The notes under the pieces: generated by a model | Seen by the model: the letters and a program-made list of their open reading frames with translations, nothing else | Database searches by the model: none | Told to the model about the DNA's origin: nothing | In this document: in pieces, positions 25,258 through 34,364 of the stretch | Numbering within the stretch: position 1 is the first letter of the stretch | Layout of the letters: the number at the start of each line of letters is the position of its first letter | Position numbers and translations under genes: made by a program | Assembly: GCF_900312745.1 (NCBI RefSeq) | Contig: NZ_OMPD01000014.1 | Coordinates: 1,922,001-1,986,000, forward strand | DNA from: Aquimarina sp. AU58 | GTDB lineage: Bacteria > Bacteroidota > Bacteroidia > Flavobacteriales > Flavobacteriaceae | DNA length: 64,000 nt | Direction: 5' to 3'

Positions 25258-25393
25258 GATTATTGTTTTTTTGTGATTAATCAAATACATTTAAAACAAC
25301 TAAATGTAATGGCAATAAAATTTTATTAATACAATTCAATAAATTCATCAAGAATTATACGTTTTCCATGTTAAATAGGTTTACTACATGTTA

Positions 25394-25561
25394 TATACAC
25401 CATAGATCATTTTATAATCACCGACATGTATTTAATGAAAATTACATAATATTTTGTAATCACCATAATGTTGGTTTTTGTATCCTGTATGGTGGTCATT
25501 TATTTATATATGGTGGCTCCAAAATGTATTATGGGGATTATTATATAAAGCGCGGGGACCT
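25394..25561. repeat. 168-bp array of eight 21-bp units, four direct then four inverted
   Basis: Left units begin at 25394, 25415, 25436 and 25457 (core TAATCACCATAATG, tail TATTTTA; the third keeps only the tail). Immediately after, right units in reverse orientation place GGTG/GGGG at 25491, 25512, 25533 and 25554, again every 21 bp. The left CACC cores at 25398, 25419 and 25461 mirror the right cores about a centre at 25477/25478. Period 21 equals two turns of DNA, so all sites lie on one face. An operator array upstream of the gene at 24802 is the likeliest meaning; a folded structure is the alternative. Confidence 0.6.
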
Positions 25562-25575
25562 ATAATAATAGCATG

Positions 25576-26280
25576 TTAAGATTTTCTGTATGTGCTAATG
25601 TACCCTTTAAATCGATTTGGATTGTTTTTAAAAATATACTTGCCGGCATTACGTATTTCGTCTACAGCTTCTTTTAAATGCGTATACGACTGGTTCCTTG
25701 TTTTTACAACCTCACCACTCTGTTTTATGGCACTATTTACTTGGGCGAGTAGTTGTGCCATCTCTTTAGAAAGCTGTTCGGCATGATCTAATTTCTGTAG
25801 ATCAAAATTTATGTTTTTTAGTTTAGCGACATTAGATTTTCCCAAAACACTAAGACTACTAAGGTCCTGTATCAAATCTGCATAGCTTTTTCCTTTAGCA
25901 ATATCTCTAATAGCACTTATAAGTTCTTTATGATTACGAAATGCATACCTAAAATCGGCTAATAGCTCTTTACGTAACTCATATGCGATCGGGAGCTTTT
26001 GTTTCCATTCTGTCTGAGATTCTTCCTGGCCGTTTTTTCTTCTTATCCATAAAGATTGTGCATATCGTAACGCCCCTGTACGTTTTGTGAGATCATCTAC
26101 ATAACGTTGCCAATCAAAGTTGATGTTAAGAAAATCCTTTTTATCCTCCTGTACCCATAGATATAGATCTTCGGCTTCCTGAAGGTACACATCTATGGGG
26201 ATATTGGCAATCTTAATGTTTGCAGACGGGATTGCCTGTAGTATTGCAAGCTTATTTTCATAATTGTATTTAGACATCAC
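25576..26280 (-). CDS. Conserved helical protein of unknown function
   Basis: A cytosolic protein of 234 residues predicted to be almost all helix. It has no signal peptide and no recognised motif. Features visible are IPIDVYLQEAEDLYLW near residue 27, a basic Trp/Arg-rich patch (LWIRRKNGQ), and two long amphipathic helices in the C-terminal half (about 135-215) that could pair as a coiled coil. It is 13 bp downstream of the isochorismatase gene on the same strand, so it probably belongs to the transcript 27555-25576. Confidence 0.65.
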   Translation of the reverse strand: MMSKYNYENKLAILQAIPSANIKIANIPIDVYLQEAEDLYLWVQEDKKDFLNINFDWQRYVDDLTKRTGALRYAQSLWIRRKNGQEESQTEWKQKLPIAYELRKELLADFRYAFRNHKELISAIRDIAKGKSYADLIQDLSSLSVLGKSNVAKLKNINFDLQKLDHAEQLSKEMAQLLAQVNSAIKQSGEVVKTRNQSYTHLKEAVDEIRNAGKYIFKNNPNRFKGYISTYRKS

Positions 26281-26293
26281 CCAGGTTTTTGGC

Positions 26294-26866
26294 TTAACTT
26301 AGAGTATTAAGAAGTGTTTCTGTAGATACAATTGTAGCAAATTCATCTTTTAGACTTGCTATTGCCGTATCATGTATTAATTGCGCACTATACTCTTGCC
26401 CATTAGCACCTATCTTATTAAAAGTAGCAACAGCATCTTCTATCAAATAGGTTTTAAATCCAAAATTACCAGCCATTCTGGTAGTGGTAGATACACAATG
26501 ATCTGTAGTTAACCCTATAATAACCAGAGCATCTATATTTTTATGTTCTAATTGTTCTTTAAGATCAGTTCCTATAAAAGCACTATTCACATCCTTTTCG
26601 ATAATAGGTTCATGGGTTAGCGGAGTATTAAAATCCATAAATTCATTACCTACATTACCTTTGGTCAGGGGAGAAGCAGGAGTAGTAGAGCAGTGTTTTA
26701 TGTGAAATACAGGAAGATTATGTGTTCTCCAAAATACCAGTAGCTTTTCCATATTGGTTTCGGCATCAAGGTTGTTACGCTCTCCACCCCAATAAGCGAT
26801 GTCTTCAAATCCTTTCTGAATATCGATTAATAATAATGCCGGAGTATTATCTTTTGAAATCTGCAT
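26294..26866 (-). CDS. Isochorismatase-family cysteine hydrolase
   Basis: A protein of 190 residues, the usual size. ALLLIDIQKGF holds the catalytic Asp, EKDVNSAFIGTDL lies at the usual Lys region, and TTDHCVSTTTRMA holds the nucleophilic Cys with its preceding cis-peptide region. Members hydrolyse isochorismate, nicotinamide or related amides; which one cannot be told. Start and stop overlap by one base with the upstream DUF2490 gene (TAATG), so translation is coupled. It is cytosolic. Confidence 0.85.
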   Translation of the reverse strand: MQISKDNTPALLLIDIQKGFEDIAYWGGERNNLDAETNMEKLLVFWRTHNLPVFHIKHCSTTPASPLTKGNVGNEFMDFNTPLTHEPIIEKDVNSAFIGTDLKEQLEHKNIDALVIIGLTTDHCVSTTTRMAGNFGFKTYLIEDAVATFNKIGANGQEYSAQLIHDTAIASLKDEFATIVSTETLLNTLS

Positions 26867-27555
26867 TAGTTTTTTTCCTTTTTTCTAAAGTCAGTATTAT
26901 AGATTACTCCTAACTGTAATCGATCATAATTAACGCCGGTAAAATGATTTTTGAGATATCCCAGCTGTATACTAAAATTAGATTTCACATTATATCCTAC
27001 AGCACCGTATAATCTATTTTGACCAAAAATGGGCTCTTGTAGATTGATAAATACTTCGTCATAAACATTTAGAAACCATTTTTGATTAATTGGATAAGTG
27101 AGTTGTAAACGATATCGTGCTCTATGCTCGGTAAAATCATCATTCTGTGTGCTTATAAATCGTTGCTCTAGGCGGTATCGATGTTCGAATTTAAATTTCC
27201 CTACAGTATTCTTCAAAATAAACTGTTCGAAGATTCGATGTTCATTTGTGTTTTCTTCACCAGGAGTATCTTCAAATGTACCATCGGTGCTAATAAAACC
27301 GTATCCCAGAGTGGCTATTGCTTTATCGCTCATATGGTAATTTAATCCTGTTCTTAGTAGTAATTGATTAAAACTTGAAGCAACTTCATAAAATCGAAAC
27401 TGCGCTTCAGAATGAATACTAAGTTTATCACTTACACGATTTGTCCCAAAATACATGTACCAGGCTCCCAACTCATTTTCGCCATTGTCCTGGGCATTAG
27501 AAAAATTAAATGTTGCAAATACTAATAGAAAGAGAAATAAGGTCTTTGTGTTCAT
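26866..27555 (-). CDS. DUF2490 outer-membrane beta-barrel protein
   Basis: A protein of 229 residues with a signal peptide ending NFSNAQ. After it come alternating amphipathic strands typical of DUF2490: GAWYMYFGTNRVSDKLSIHSEAQ-like opening, LLRTGLNYHMSDKAIATLGYGF, RIFEQFILKNTVGKFKFEHRYRLEQRF and repeated RYRLQLTYPIN strands, ending NTDFRKK. It is probably an outer-membrane barrel. Its function is unknown. It heads the transcript that continues with the isochorismatase gene. Confidence 0.8.
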   Translation of the reverse strand: MNTKTLFLFLLVFATFNFSNAQDNGENELGAWYMYFGTNRVSDKLSIHSEAQFRFYEVASSFNQLLLRTGLNYHMSDKAIATLGYGFISTDGTFEDTPGEENTNEHRIFEQFILKNTVGKFKFEHRYRLEQRFISTQNDDFTEHRARYRLQLTYPINQKWFLNVYDEVFINLQEPIFGQNRLYGAVGYNVKSNFSIQLGYLKNHFTGVNYDRLQLGVIYNTDFRKKEKN

Positions 27556-27661
27556 AATGTAGAATACGTTTTTGAGTTTTTTCCAAAATTAATAAAGTAA
27601 TTCTGTTGAAAATCTAATTTAATGTGAAAACTGGCACAAATTTAAAATAAACTATTATCCT

Positions 27662-28372
27662 TTATAACTTTCTTTTGCTAATCATTTCAAAAAAAGCTTT
27701 GCGATAGGTATCACTTATCGGTAATGTTTTATTATGAATATAAACATGAAGAGAATCTGTCTTGATAATGTGATTAATCGAAACGATGTAGGATTTATGT
27801 ACCTTAATAAAGGTAGTAGAAGGGAGGGTGCTTTCTATATGTTTTAAAGTGCTATAGGTAATAATTTGATTATTTAATAAATGAATTGCTACATAGTTTT
27901 TTAACCCTTCTATATATAGGATGTCGTCTAGATACACCTTTTCATAATTGTTTTTACCGTCTGTTTTGATAAATACATATTCTTTTGTAGCTGTAGTAGT
28001 ATGAGAAAACTCTTCTTTTTGTTTCACCTTAAGAACGGCCTGGTAAAAACGATCAAATTCGAAAGGTTTTAATAAATAATCCACGGCATTTAAGTCATAG
28101 CCTTCTACAGCAAATTGCGGATAGGCCGTAGTAAAAATAATCTGTACTTTATCTTTGATGATTTTTGATAATTGAATACCAGATAAATCTGGCATCTGAA
28201 TGTCTAGAAAAACTAAATCAATAGCATCACTTTCGATATGTTTTAGTACCTCGAGAGCTTTTGTAGTACTAGCAATACACTCTAAAAAAGATACTTTTTC
28301 TACATAATTCTCTAACAAACGTATCGCAGGCGGTTCATCATCTACAATAAGGCAACGTAATGATGTATTCAT
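27662..28372 (-). CDS. LytTR-family response regulator
   Basis: A protein of 236 residues. The receiver domain carries IVDDEPP, Asp57 in VFLDIQMPDLSG, TTAYPQFAVEGY and YLLKPF. The C-terminal LytTR domain (about residues 130-233) shows ILYIEGLKNYVAIHL, FIKVHKSYIVSINHI and LPISDTYRK. It overlaps the kinase gene by 4 nt (ATGA), so the two are translated together. Its targets are not evident; the neighbouring outer-membrane gene or the 21-nt repeats at 25394 and 42306 are candidates only. Confidence 0.88.
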   Translation of the reverse strand: MNTSLRCLIVDDEPPAIRLLENYVEKVSFLECIASTTKALEVLKHIESDAIDLVFLDIQMPDLSGIQLSKIIKDKVQIIFTTAYPQFAVEGYDLNAVDYLLKPFEFDRFYQAVLKVKQKEEFSHTTTATKEYVFIKTDGKNNYEKVYLDDILYIEGLKNYVAIHLLNNQIITYSTLKHIESTLPSTTFIKVHKSYIVSINHIIKTDSLHVYIHNKTLPISDTYRKAFFEMISKRKL

Positions 28373-29412
28373 AATGGTATTTTTAAATAGGCCTCAAAAT
28401 AAGGCTTTTCTTCTTTACGGTATACTATGAAATCATTTTTGAAAAGAGCAGTTAACCTCTTATGAATACTTGCATATCCTATTCCTTGGGCTACATATTT
28501 TTCTGAAGTAGCAATTTTGTTTTTAGTACTGATTTCAATAGCATTAGGATGAATGGTAATGGTAATATTTGCCCTGGCAGAGGTATCATTAACAATCCCG
28601 TGTTTAAAAACATTCTCAATAAAATGAATCAATAACATGGCAGGTATTTCTTGATCTGTTATAGTACCATTTACCTGGTAATCTACTGCCAGATTATCTT
28701 CATAACGCTTTTGAAAAAAATAAATATAATCTGCAATAAACTTAAGATCCTTTTTCAATAGTATTTTATCCTGTTGGGTCTCATAGGTCACAAATCGTAA
28801 CAAATCTGAAAGTCTGTGAATATCTGCTGCAATTTTTGGTTGACTTTCTATCAGTAATTCTGAGTAAAAGCTGTTGAGTGTATTAAAAAGGAAATGCGGC
28901 CCTAATTGCGATTTAAGTAACCTTAACTCGGCCTTTTTGTTTTCGATTTTTAATCGATGGATTGCTTCTTTATGATCTACAAATCGAAAGAAAAGGTATA
29001 TAGCCGTACTAAACAACAAACTTTTTGAGGCATAGTATGAGTTGTCAAATACATAATACCCAAAGTGACGAAAGTTGTCTCCATAATTATGTAATCCCGT
29101 AATAGAATAGAGTATCACTTCTTCTAACAAATAACGAATGCCTGCATATAGAAACACCAGTAGAACAACGCCAAGGCAGTATTGTACAATACGTTTTCGC
29201 GAAAGCATAAGCGGGCATAATACTTTATAATTAATCACATAAATGCTAAAAAAAGTAATGTACATTGTGATGCCGAATAAGAATATGGGATATTCAAAAT
29301 AGTCTGCCCAACTCGTTTTCTGCTTGTAGATATAATCTCCATAGATATCCATTATAATAATTAGTATGCCAAGCAGCATATGGTATCTCCAACGGTATTT
29401 AAATACGATCAT
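28369..29412 (-). CDS. LytS/YehU-family sensor histidine kinase
   Basis: A kinase of 347 residues with four membrane segments in the first ~150 residues and a short helix leading into SQLGPHFLFNTLNSFYSELL (phosphoacceptor His in PHFLFN). The ATP-binding part has LIHFIENVFKHG (N box) and GIGYASIHKRL (G box). A direct partner of the LytTR protein encoded next to it. It is divergent from the EreA/TIKI-like gene at 29615, with a 202-bp intergenic region in which I find no clear promoter or operator. Confidence 0.86.
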   Translation of the reverse strand: MIVFKYRWRYHMLLGILIIIMDIYGDYIYKQKTSWADYFEYPIFLFGITMYITFFSIYVINYKVLCPLMLSRKRIVQYCLGVVLLVFLYAGIRYLLEEVILYSITGLHNYGDNFRHFGYYVFDNSYYASKSLLFSTAIYLFFRFVDHKEAIHRLKIENKKAELRLLKSQLGPHFLFNTLNSFYSELLIESQPKIAADIHRLSDLLRFVTYETQQDKILLKKDLKFIADYIYFFQKRYEDNLAVDYQVNGTITDQEIPAMLLIHFIENVFKHGIVNDTSARANITITIHPNAIEISTKNKIATSEKYVAQGIGYASIHKRLTALFKNDFIVYRKEEKPYFEAYLKIPL

Positions 29413-29614
29413 GATTCAAAAATAGTATTTTGAATAGGTAATCTATACGTTTCTGGTTACAATGGCCTTTTTCTTTATACAAAACCGGTAAACCATACAA
29501 CCAAATATTAAATAGTTCTGTTATCCCGCTTTTGTCCGGTAGATATCCAGAGAAGTGTAAACCTGTGATCTGTTATGTCAGTATCGTCTTTTTTTGCTTT
29601 AAAATCGAAGAACA

Positions 29615-30910
29615 ATGAAATCACTTATTACACTTGGTACTATTATACTATTACTATTTTTTTCTTGTAAAGAGGAGCCAGAGGATGCTGTTGCGATCAA
29701 AGTAGAGAAAATAAGTCCGGCACCCGTTATAGATGCATCGTATATCGCTACAAAGACAGCGTATTTTACAGTTGCAGATACTGCTATTGTAGGAGAAGGC
29801 CGTGCAATGCTAGAGCGTATTATTTCTAAATCACAGTTTGTGATGTTTGGAGAACGCCACGGATCAAAAGCTACCTCGCAATTGATTACAAAACTCATCC
29901 CAATGTTACACGAAGCGGGATTTAATCATACCGCTTTCGAAGTAGGTCCGTACTCGGCAAAAAAACTAGTAACTCTTAGTACACCACCATCGGCTACAGT
30001 AGAAAACCTTAAACAGTTTACCACACAATATGCTCTCGAAGAAGATCATGAGATTCCGATTCCTTTCTTTGATGGTCTCGAAGATGCTTATTTTCTTCAG
30101 GCAATTCGCGAGCGTAATATGAACATCTGGGGGCTTGATCAGGAGTACTTTTCATCTACATTATATTTTATGGATGAGCTACTCACTTTTGTTACCGATA
30201 CTCCAGACTATGCCATCATCAAATCAGAAAAAGAACAAGCTTTTAAAATCATTGCCTCCTGGTATGCAAAAGATAATGTACCAGGTGCAGAAATTAAGCT
30301 TTTTGAGGAAATTCAAAAAGAACCTGCTGTGCAACAGTATTTAAATCGCTTTCGTGGAAATGAGAACACCAAAAAGATAATTAAAGACTTAGAAATTAGT
30401 TGGGATATTTATACCCGTTGGAGAGAAGATTCGCATGCAGATCGAATAAGCTATATGCGTAATAACTTTTTAACACATTATAAAAAAGCATTACAAGCAG
30501 AATCAAATCCTAAAGTATTCCTGAAATTCGGAAATCTGCACGCTTCAAAAATTTTAACCAATGGTTGTTATGACCTGGGAAGTCTAGTTACTCAACTTGC
30601 CAAAGAACGAGGTAGTAAAGCCACTATCATAAACACATGGCACCGTTATTACAATAATGAAAAAGGAGAAGAAATTGATTACTTAGAAAAATACGCTTCT
30701 TACTATAAACGTCTACGAGATTTTATGAGCTTGGCAAAACGGGATCAATGGACTATCATTGATTTAGAAGCTATACGTAGTGACATCCAAGAAGGGCGAA
30801 TAACGCTACCAGTAAACGGTGATTATCATAAGATGAAGAGTTTGATTGATGGCTATGATTATCAACTCATTCTGCCTATCGACAAAAGAGTAACCCCAAA
30901 CAAAAACTAG
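29615..30910 (+). CDS. Lipoprotein related to erythromycin-esterase/TIKI/ChaN-like proteins
   Basis: A protein of 431 residues with a lipoprotein signal (FFSC, Cys18). VMFGERHGSKATSQL at about 72-86 supplies the Glu and His, FNHTAFEVGP follows, and FLKFGNLHASK near residue 310 supplies another His; this G-E-x-H ... H layout is that of the EreA/TIKI/TraB/ChaN superfamily, whose members hydrolyse esters or peptides or bind haem. Which activity applies here is open. The next gene, 41 bp downstream, encodes a second, distant member of the same superfamily. Confidence 0.6.
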   Translation: MKSLITLGTIILLLFFSCKEEPEDAVAIKVEKISPAPVIDASYIATKTAYFTVADTAIVGEGRAMLERIISKSQFVMFGERHGSKATSQLITKLIPMLHEAGFNHTAFEVGPYSAKKLVTLSTPPSATVENLKQFTTQYALEEDHEIPIPFFDGLEDAYFLQAIRERNMNIWGLDQEYFSSTLYFMDELLTFVTDTPDYAIIKSEKEQAFKIIASWYAKDNVPGAEIKLFEEIQKEPAVQQYLNRFRGNENTKKIIKDLEISWDIYTRWREDSHADRISYMRNNFLTHYKKALQAESNPKVFLKFGNLHASKILTNGCYDLGSLVTQLAKERGSKATIINTWHRYYNNEKGEEIDYLEKYASYYKRLRDFMSLAKRDQWTIIDLEAIRSDIQEGRITLPVNGDYHKMKSLIDGYDYQLILPIDKRVTPNKN

Positions 30911-30951
30911 TACAACACACCTATTCAATAATTTAAAAAAACGATACTATT

Positions 30952-31788
30952 ATGCGTAACCTCATTTTGATTTTTATTACTGTATTCACTTTATGTTTAT
31001 CCTGTAAAGCTCAGGATCAAAAACCTGTTATTAGTGTTTTGGGTATGATGCATTTGCATAACCCGGGAGCCGATGAAGTAAATATGGATATAGGTAATAT
31101 TCATTCTGATAAAAGACAAGCAGAATTAAAACAACTCATTGATTTAGTGGTCAGGTTTAAACCCACCAAAATTGCTATCGAAGCAACATTGGGTGATACC
31201 TTGTGGAGCGAGACCTATTATACCAAGTATCTAAATGGAGTATTAGAAAAAGAAATAAGTGAAGAAGATAAGTGGAGAATGTCTAGCGAAACTGTTCAGG
31301 TATCTTACCCTTTGGCAAAACAAATGGGGCATGATAAACTATATCCCATAGATGCACATACAGAATTTGATACAGCCCCTGTTTATGCTTACGCAAAACA
31401 AAATAATCAGAATGTACAATTAGCAGAGTTTAAAGAGTTGATTAGTAGTATGCAAAATGATATGAAATCCATATCCGAAGGTTCTGTTTTAGATATTATA
31501 AAGTTTGCAAATTCTGATGAATTTGATAAAAATTACAATCAAACATTTTATCTGAAGCATCTGGTTTCTTTTGGTAAAGAAGGTAATTATATAGGTACCG
31601 ATGTGGTTGCAAAATGGTACTTTAGAAATTTAAAGATCTTTACTAATCTTAATAGAATTGTTACTCCTAAGGATAGAGTTTTAGTCATTTATGGTGCAGG
31701 CCATAAAGATATCCTGGTTGACCTTATTAAAGATAGAGCAGATTGGGAGTATTATGATATCAATACATTACTGTATTTTAAAAAATAA
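30952..31788 (+). CDS. DUF5694-like (TIKI/TraB superfamily) secreted protein
   Basis: A protein of 278 residues with an N-terminal signal; CLSCKAQ could act as a lipobox. VLGMMHLHNPGADEVN after the signal, PTKIAIEATLGD, LYPIDAHTEFD, and VIYGAGHKDILVDLI near the C-terminus match DUF5694 and the GxxH ... E ... GxGH scheme of the TIKI/TraB fold, thought to be metal-dependent proteases or related hydrolases. It is likely co-transcribed with the gene at 29615. The length is normal for the family. Confidence 0.75.
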   Translation: MRNLILIFITVFTLCLSCKAQDQKPVISVLGMMHLHNPGADEVNMDIGNIHSDKRQAELKQLIDLVVRFKPTKIAIEATLGDTLWSETYYTKYLNGVLEKEISEEDKWRMSSETVQVSYPLAKQMGHDKLYPIDAHTEFDTAPVYAYAKQNNQNVQLAEFKELISSMQNDMKSISEGSVLDIIKFANSDEFDKNYNQTFYLKHLVSFGKEGNYIGTDVVAKWYFRNLKIFTNLNRIVTPKDRVLVIYGAGHKDILVDLIKDRADWEYYDINTLLYFKK

Positions 31789-31891
31789 TATACTGTGCAA
31801 AGGCTTTACCATAAGCAAAGAAGGTATAAAATATAATATGTTAACGCAATTTGTAAATAATGCTTCGTAACCTTTTTGGGGTGGTTTTAAG

Positions 31892-31922
31892 TTTGTAACT
31901 TAGTGACACACAAACTATTTTG
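31892..31922 (+). promoter_or_regulatory. Putative Bacteroidota-type promoter of the metzincin gene
   Basis: TTTG at 31892-31895 is followed after 20 nt by TATTTTG, close to the -33 TTTG / -7 TAnnTTTG consensus. It lies about 75 nt before the start codon at 31996. Confidence 0.4.
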
Positions 31923-31995
31923 AATTTTTGCTGAGGACGGTTTATGGGGCCAGAATCATAACTAAGTAAAGGTTCAAAATCTTAAAACCAAAAAA

Positions 31996-34089
31996 ATGAA
32001 ACGTATATTAACAATCGCCATTGCCTTTTTTACGGTAATGAGCTTTGCACAAACTCAACCACAAAAACCCAGTGAACTAGTAGCCCAGCAAAAATCATCG
32101 GGCTCAAATTTTGAAACCACCGAACTTTTTACCGCAACTGCTAAAAAAAGTAATTTACAAATTCCGAAACAACTTAAGGATTATGTATTGCTTTCTTTAG
32201 ATCAAAGTAAGATGAAATCTTTACAAGGTAATTTCCCGAATACGATGAACTTAAGTATTCCGGGGCAGAAATCAGCAATGTCACTCGACCTTGTTAAAGT
32301 GAGCATTAGAACCGATGACTTTTCGGCTATAGATATGCCTTCGGGTAAGGTGCTTTCTCGTGATAACATAGCGCACTACAGAGGTGTAGTAAAAGGCCAG
32401 ACTAACTCTCTGGTGGCTATTAGCTTTTATGAAGATAAAGTATCTGGTTTTATTAGTATCGATGGCCAGGACGGTAATATGGTAGTTGGACCAGTGAAGA
32501 ATAGTAAGAGTCATATTCTCTATAAGGATAAGGAAATTAGTTATTTATATGATTATTCCTGCCAGGTAGAGGACGATATCGAAAAAGGAGGATACACTAT
32601 TGAAGAATTAGCTGATAACCCACAAAGTAAAGCAGCAGCAAAGTGCGTAAAAATATTCTTTGATATATGTACAGATATTGTAAGTGATAAAGGAGGAGCT
32701 CAAGCAGCTTCTAATTATATCGAAGCTGTATTTAATCAAGTAGCTGCGCTATATGCCAATGATCAGATATCTCTTAAATTATCGGGAACCAAAGCCTGGA
32801 CTTCTAATCAACCGTTTACCAACAATAGTCTTGATAGTTATATCAGCTATAAAAACCAAAATGGTATTAATGGAGATTTAGCGCATATGGTGAATTATAG
32901 TTTTGGAGGCGGACTAGCAGGAGGAATCGGAACACTGTGTAACTCATCAAGAAAAGCTGCAGTTTCTGGTATCAAAGGTAGTTATCAAAATATACCTACC
33001 TATTCTTTTGATGTATTCTTAATATCTCATGAGGTAGGACATAATGTAGGATCACGACATACACATGCATGTGTATGGAATGGTAATAATACCGCAATAG
33101 ATGGTTGTGCAGGTTTTACAGAAGGAAGTTGCTCGATACCCGGAAATCCTTCGGGAGGAGGAACCATTATGAGCTATTGCCCTAATACTAGTGTCGGGGT
33201 AAATTTCAACAAAGGATTTGGATCACAGCCAGCAAATGTAATCCGTAATTATATTGCAGGATCAAGTTGTTTACAAACTTGTGATGGTACCGGATGTAAT
33301 ACAGGAGATGCAGCATCTGTTACATTTACCAATAATACAGATTGTACCTTACAGTATTTCCAGAACAATTCTTTGCAGGGATCTGCTAATGCCGGAGGCT
33401 CGTATAATGCAAATACTACTATAGGAAGTGCATGGCAAGCCAAAAAAGCTTCGGGAGATGTAGTGGATAACTTTACAATTGCTTGTGGTCAAACGACCTA
33501 TAATTCTTCAGGAAATTGTAGTAGTGGTGGCGGTAATTGTGATGGCGTAGCGCCTTGGTCTCCAAATGTTAACTATAGTGTTGGGGATCGAGTAACCTAT
33601 AATGGATCTTTGTATGAAAGAACAGCTACAGGATGGACTAATTTAGGACCATGTACTACAACAACCGATCCTTGTGCAGGAGTAGCACCATATTCTTCTG
33701 GTACTGTATATAATGTGGGTGACCGTGTAACGTATAACGGGTATTTATATGAAAGAACCGCTACAGGATGGACCAACTTAGGTGCTTGTGGAGGATCATT
33801 TAGTTCTGCTTTCAAAGGAGAAGGACCAGCAGGAGGATTGCAATTAAAAGCATTCCCTAATCCAGCAAAAGATCTTTTAAATCTTGAAATTAGTAATGTG
33901 AAATCTTCTTCTCAAATCAGTATCAAGGATATAAACGGAAGAACATTAGAGATGATGGATCTTAAAACACCTCCGGGAGGAAATGTAGTAAGAAAAACAG
34001 TAGATATAAGTAAGTTATCTACCGGTATCTATTTTGTGCAGGTTACTACTAGTAGTAGAACGCTTACTCAAAAGATTTTTGTGAAATAA
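31996..34089 (+). CDS. Secreted metzincin (M12B-like) protease with CBM5/12-like repeats and T9SS tail
   Basis: A protein of 697 residues with a signal peptide ending MSFAQ. A propeptide-like region is followed by a catalytic domain with HEVGHNVGSRHTH near residue 345 (zinc ligands of the reprolysin-type HExxHxxGxxH motif) and MSYCPN as the Met-turn. Two short modules at about 516-552 and 561-598, each with NYSVGDRVTYNGSLYERTATG-like sequence, look like chitin/cellulose-binding CBM5/12 units. The last ~75 residues (FPNPAKDLLNLEI ... GIYFVQV ... QKIFVK) are a type A T9SS sorting domain, so the protein is exported across the outer membrane. A strong terminator follows. Confidence 0.9.
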   Translation: MKRILTIAIAFFTVMSFAQTQPQKPSELVAQQKSSGSNFETTELFTATAKKSNLQIPKQLKDYVLLSLDQSKMKSLQGNFPNTMNLSIPGQKSAMSLDLVKVSIRTDDFSAIDMPSGKVLSRDNIAHYRGVVKGQTNSLVAISFYEDKVSGFISIDGQDGNMVVGPVKNSKSHILYKDKEISYLYDYSCQVEDDIEKGGYTIEELADNPQSKAAAKCVKIFFDICTDIVSDKGGAQAASNYIEAVFNQVAALYANDQISLKLSGTKAWTSNQPFTNNSLDSYISYKNQNGINGDLAHMVNYSFGGGLAGGIGTLCNSSRKAAVSGIKGSYQNIPTYSFDVFLISHEVGHNVGSRHTHACVWNGNNTAIDGCAGFTEGSCSIPGNPSGGGTIMSYCPNTSVGVNFNKGFGSQPANVIRNYIAGSSCLQTCDGTGCNTGDAASVTFTNNTDCTLQYFQNNSLQGSANAGGSYNANTTIGSAWQAKKASGDVVDNFTIACGQTTYNSSGNCSSGGGNCDGVAPWSPNVNYSVGDRVTYNGSLYERTATGWTNLGPCTTTTDPCAGVAPYSSGTVYNVGDRVTYNGYLYERTATGWTNLGACGGSFSSAFKGEGPAGGLQLKAFPNPAKDLLNLEISNVKSSSQISIKDINGRTLEMMDLKTPPGGNVVRKTVDISKLSTGIYFVQVTTSSRTLTQKIFVK

Positions 34090-34122
34090 TTTTTAAATAG
34101 TAATAAAAAATTGGCCCTAATT

Positions 34123-34152
34123 AAAGGCTGCCTATATGGGCAGCCTTTTTTT
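34123..34152 (+). terminator. Rho-independent terminator of the metzincin gene
   Basis: AAAGGCTGCC and GGCAGCCTTT form a 10-bp GC-rich stem with a short loop, followed by a T run. It starts 34 nt after the stop codon. The remaining 34153-34364 shows no gene. Confidence 0.85.
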
Positions 34153-34364
34153 GTGATTTATTTTCGAGAAATAATATGATACTAAAAATAATTATAAAAT
34201 ACCCCTGAAAAACGGGTAGTGATAAACATCAAAAACCAATAGGTTTGTTGATGACTATTCAATTGTAAAAGTAGAAGGATTAACAGGAACTCCAGATTGG
34301 TAAAAAATAATTTGCAATACAAGTATATAAAGTAATATCATTTAACCTTAAAATAAACTATAAA

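Noticed and set aside
25368..25565. Plus-strand reading frame of 65 codons
   Set aside because: It runs through the 21-bp phased array; the amino-acid composition (many His, Tyr, Asn) follows from the repeat, and no protein family fits.
29413..29614. Promoter with TATTTTTG next to the kinase start
   Set aside because: The motif is only a few bases before the start codon and has no TTG at suitable distance.
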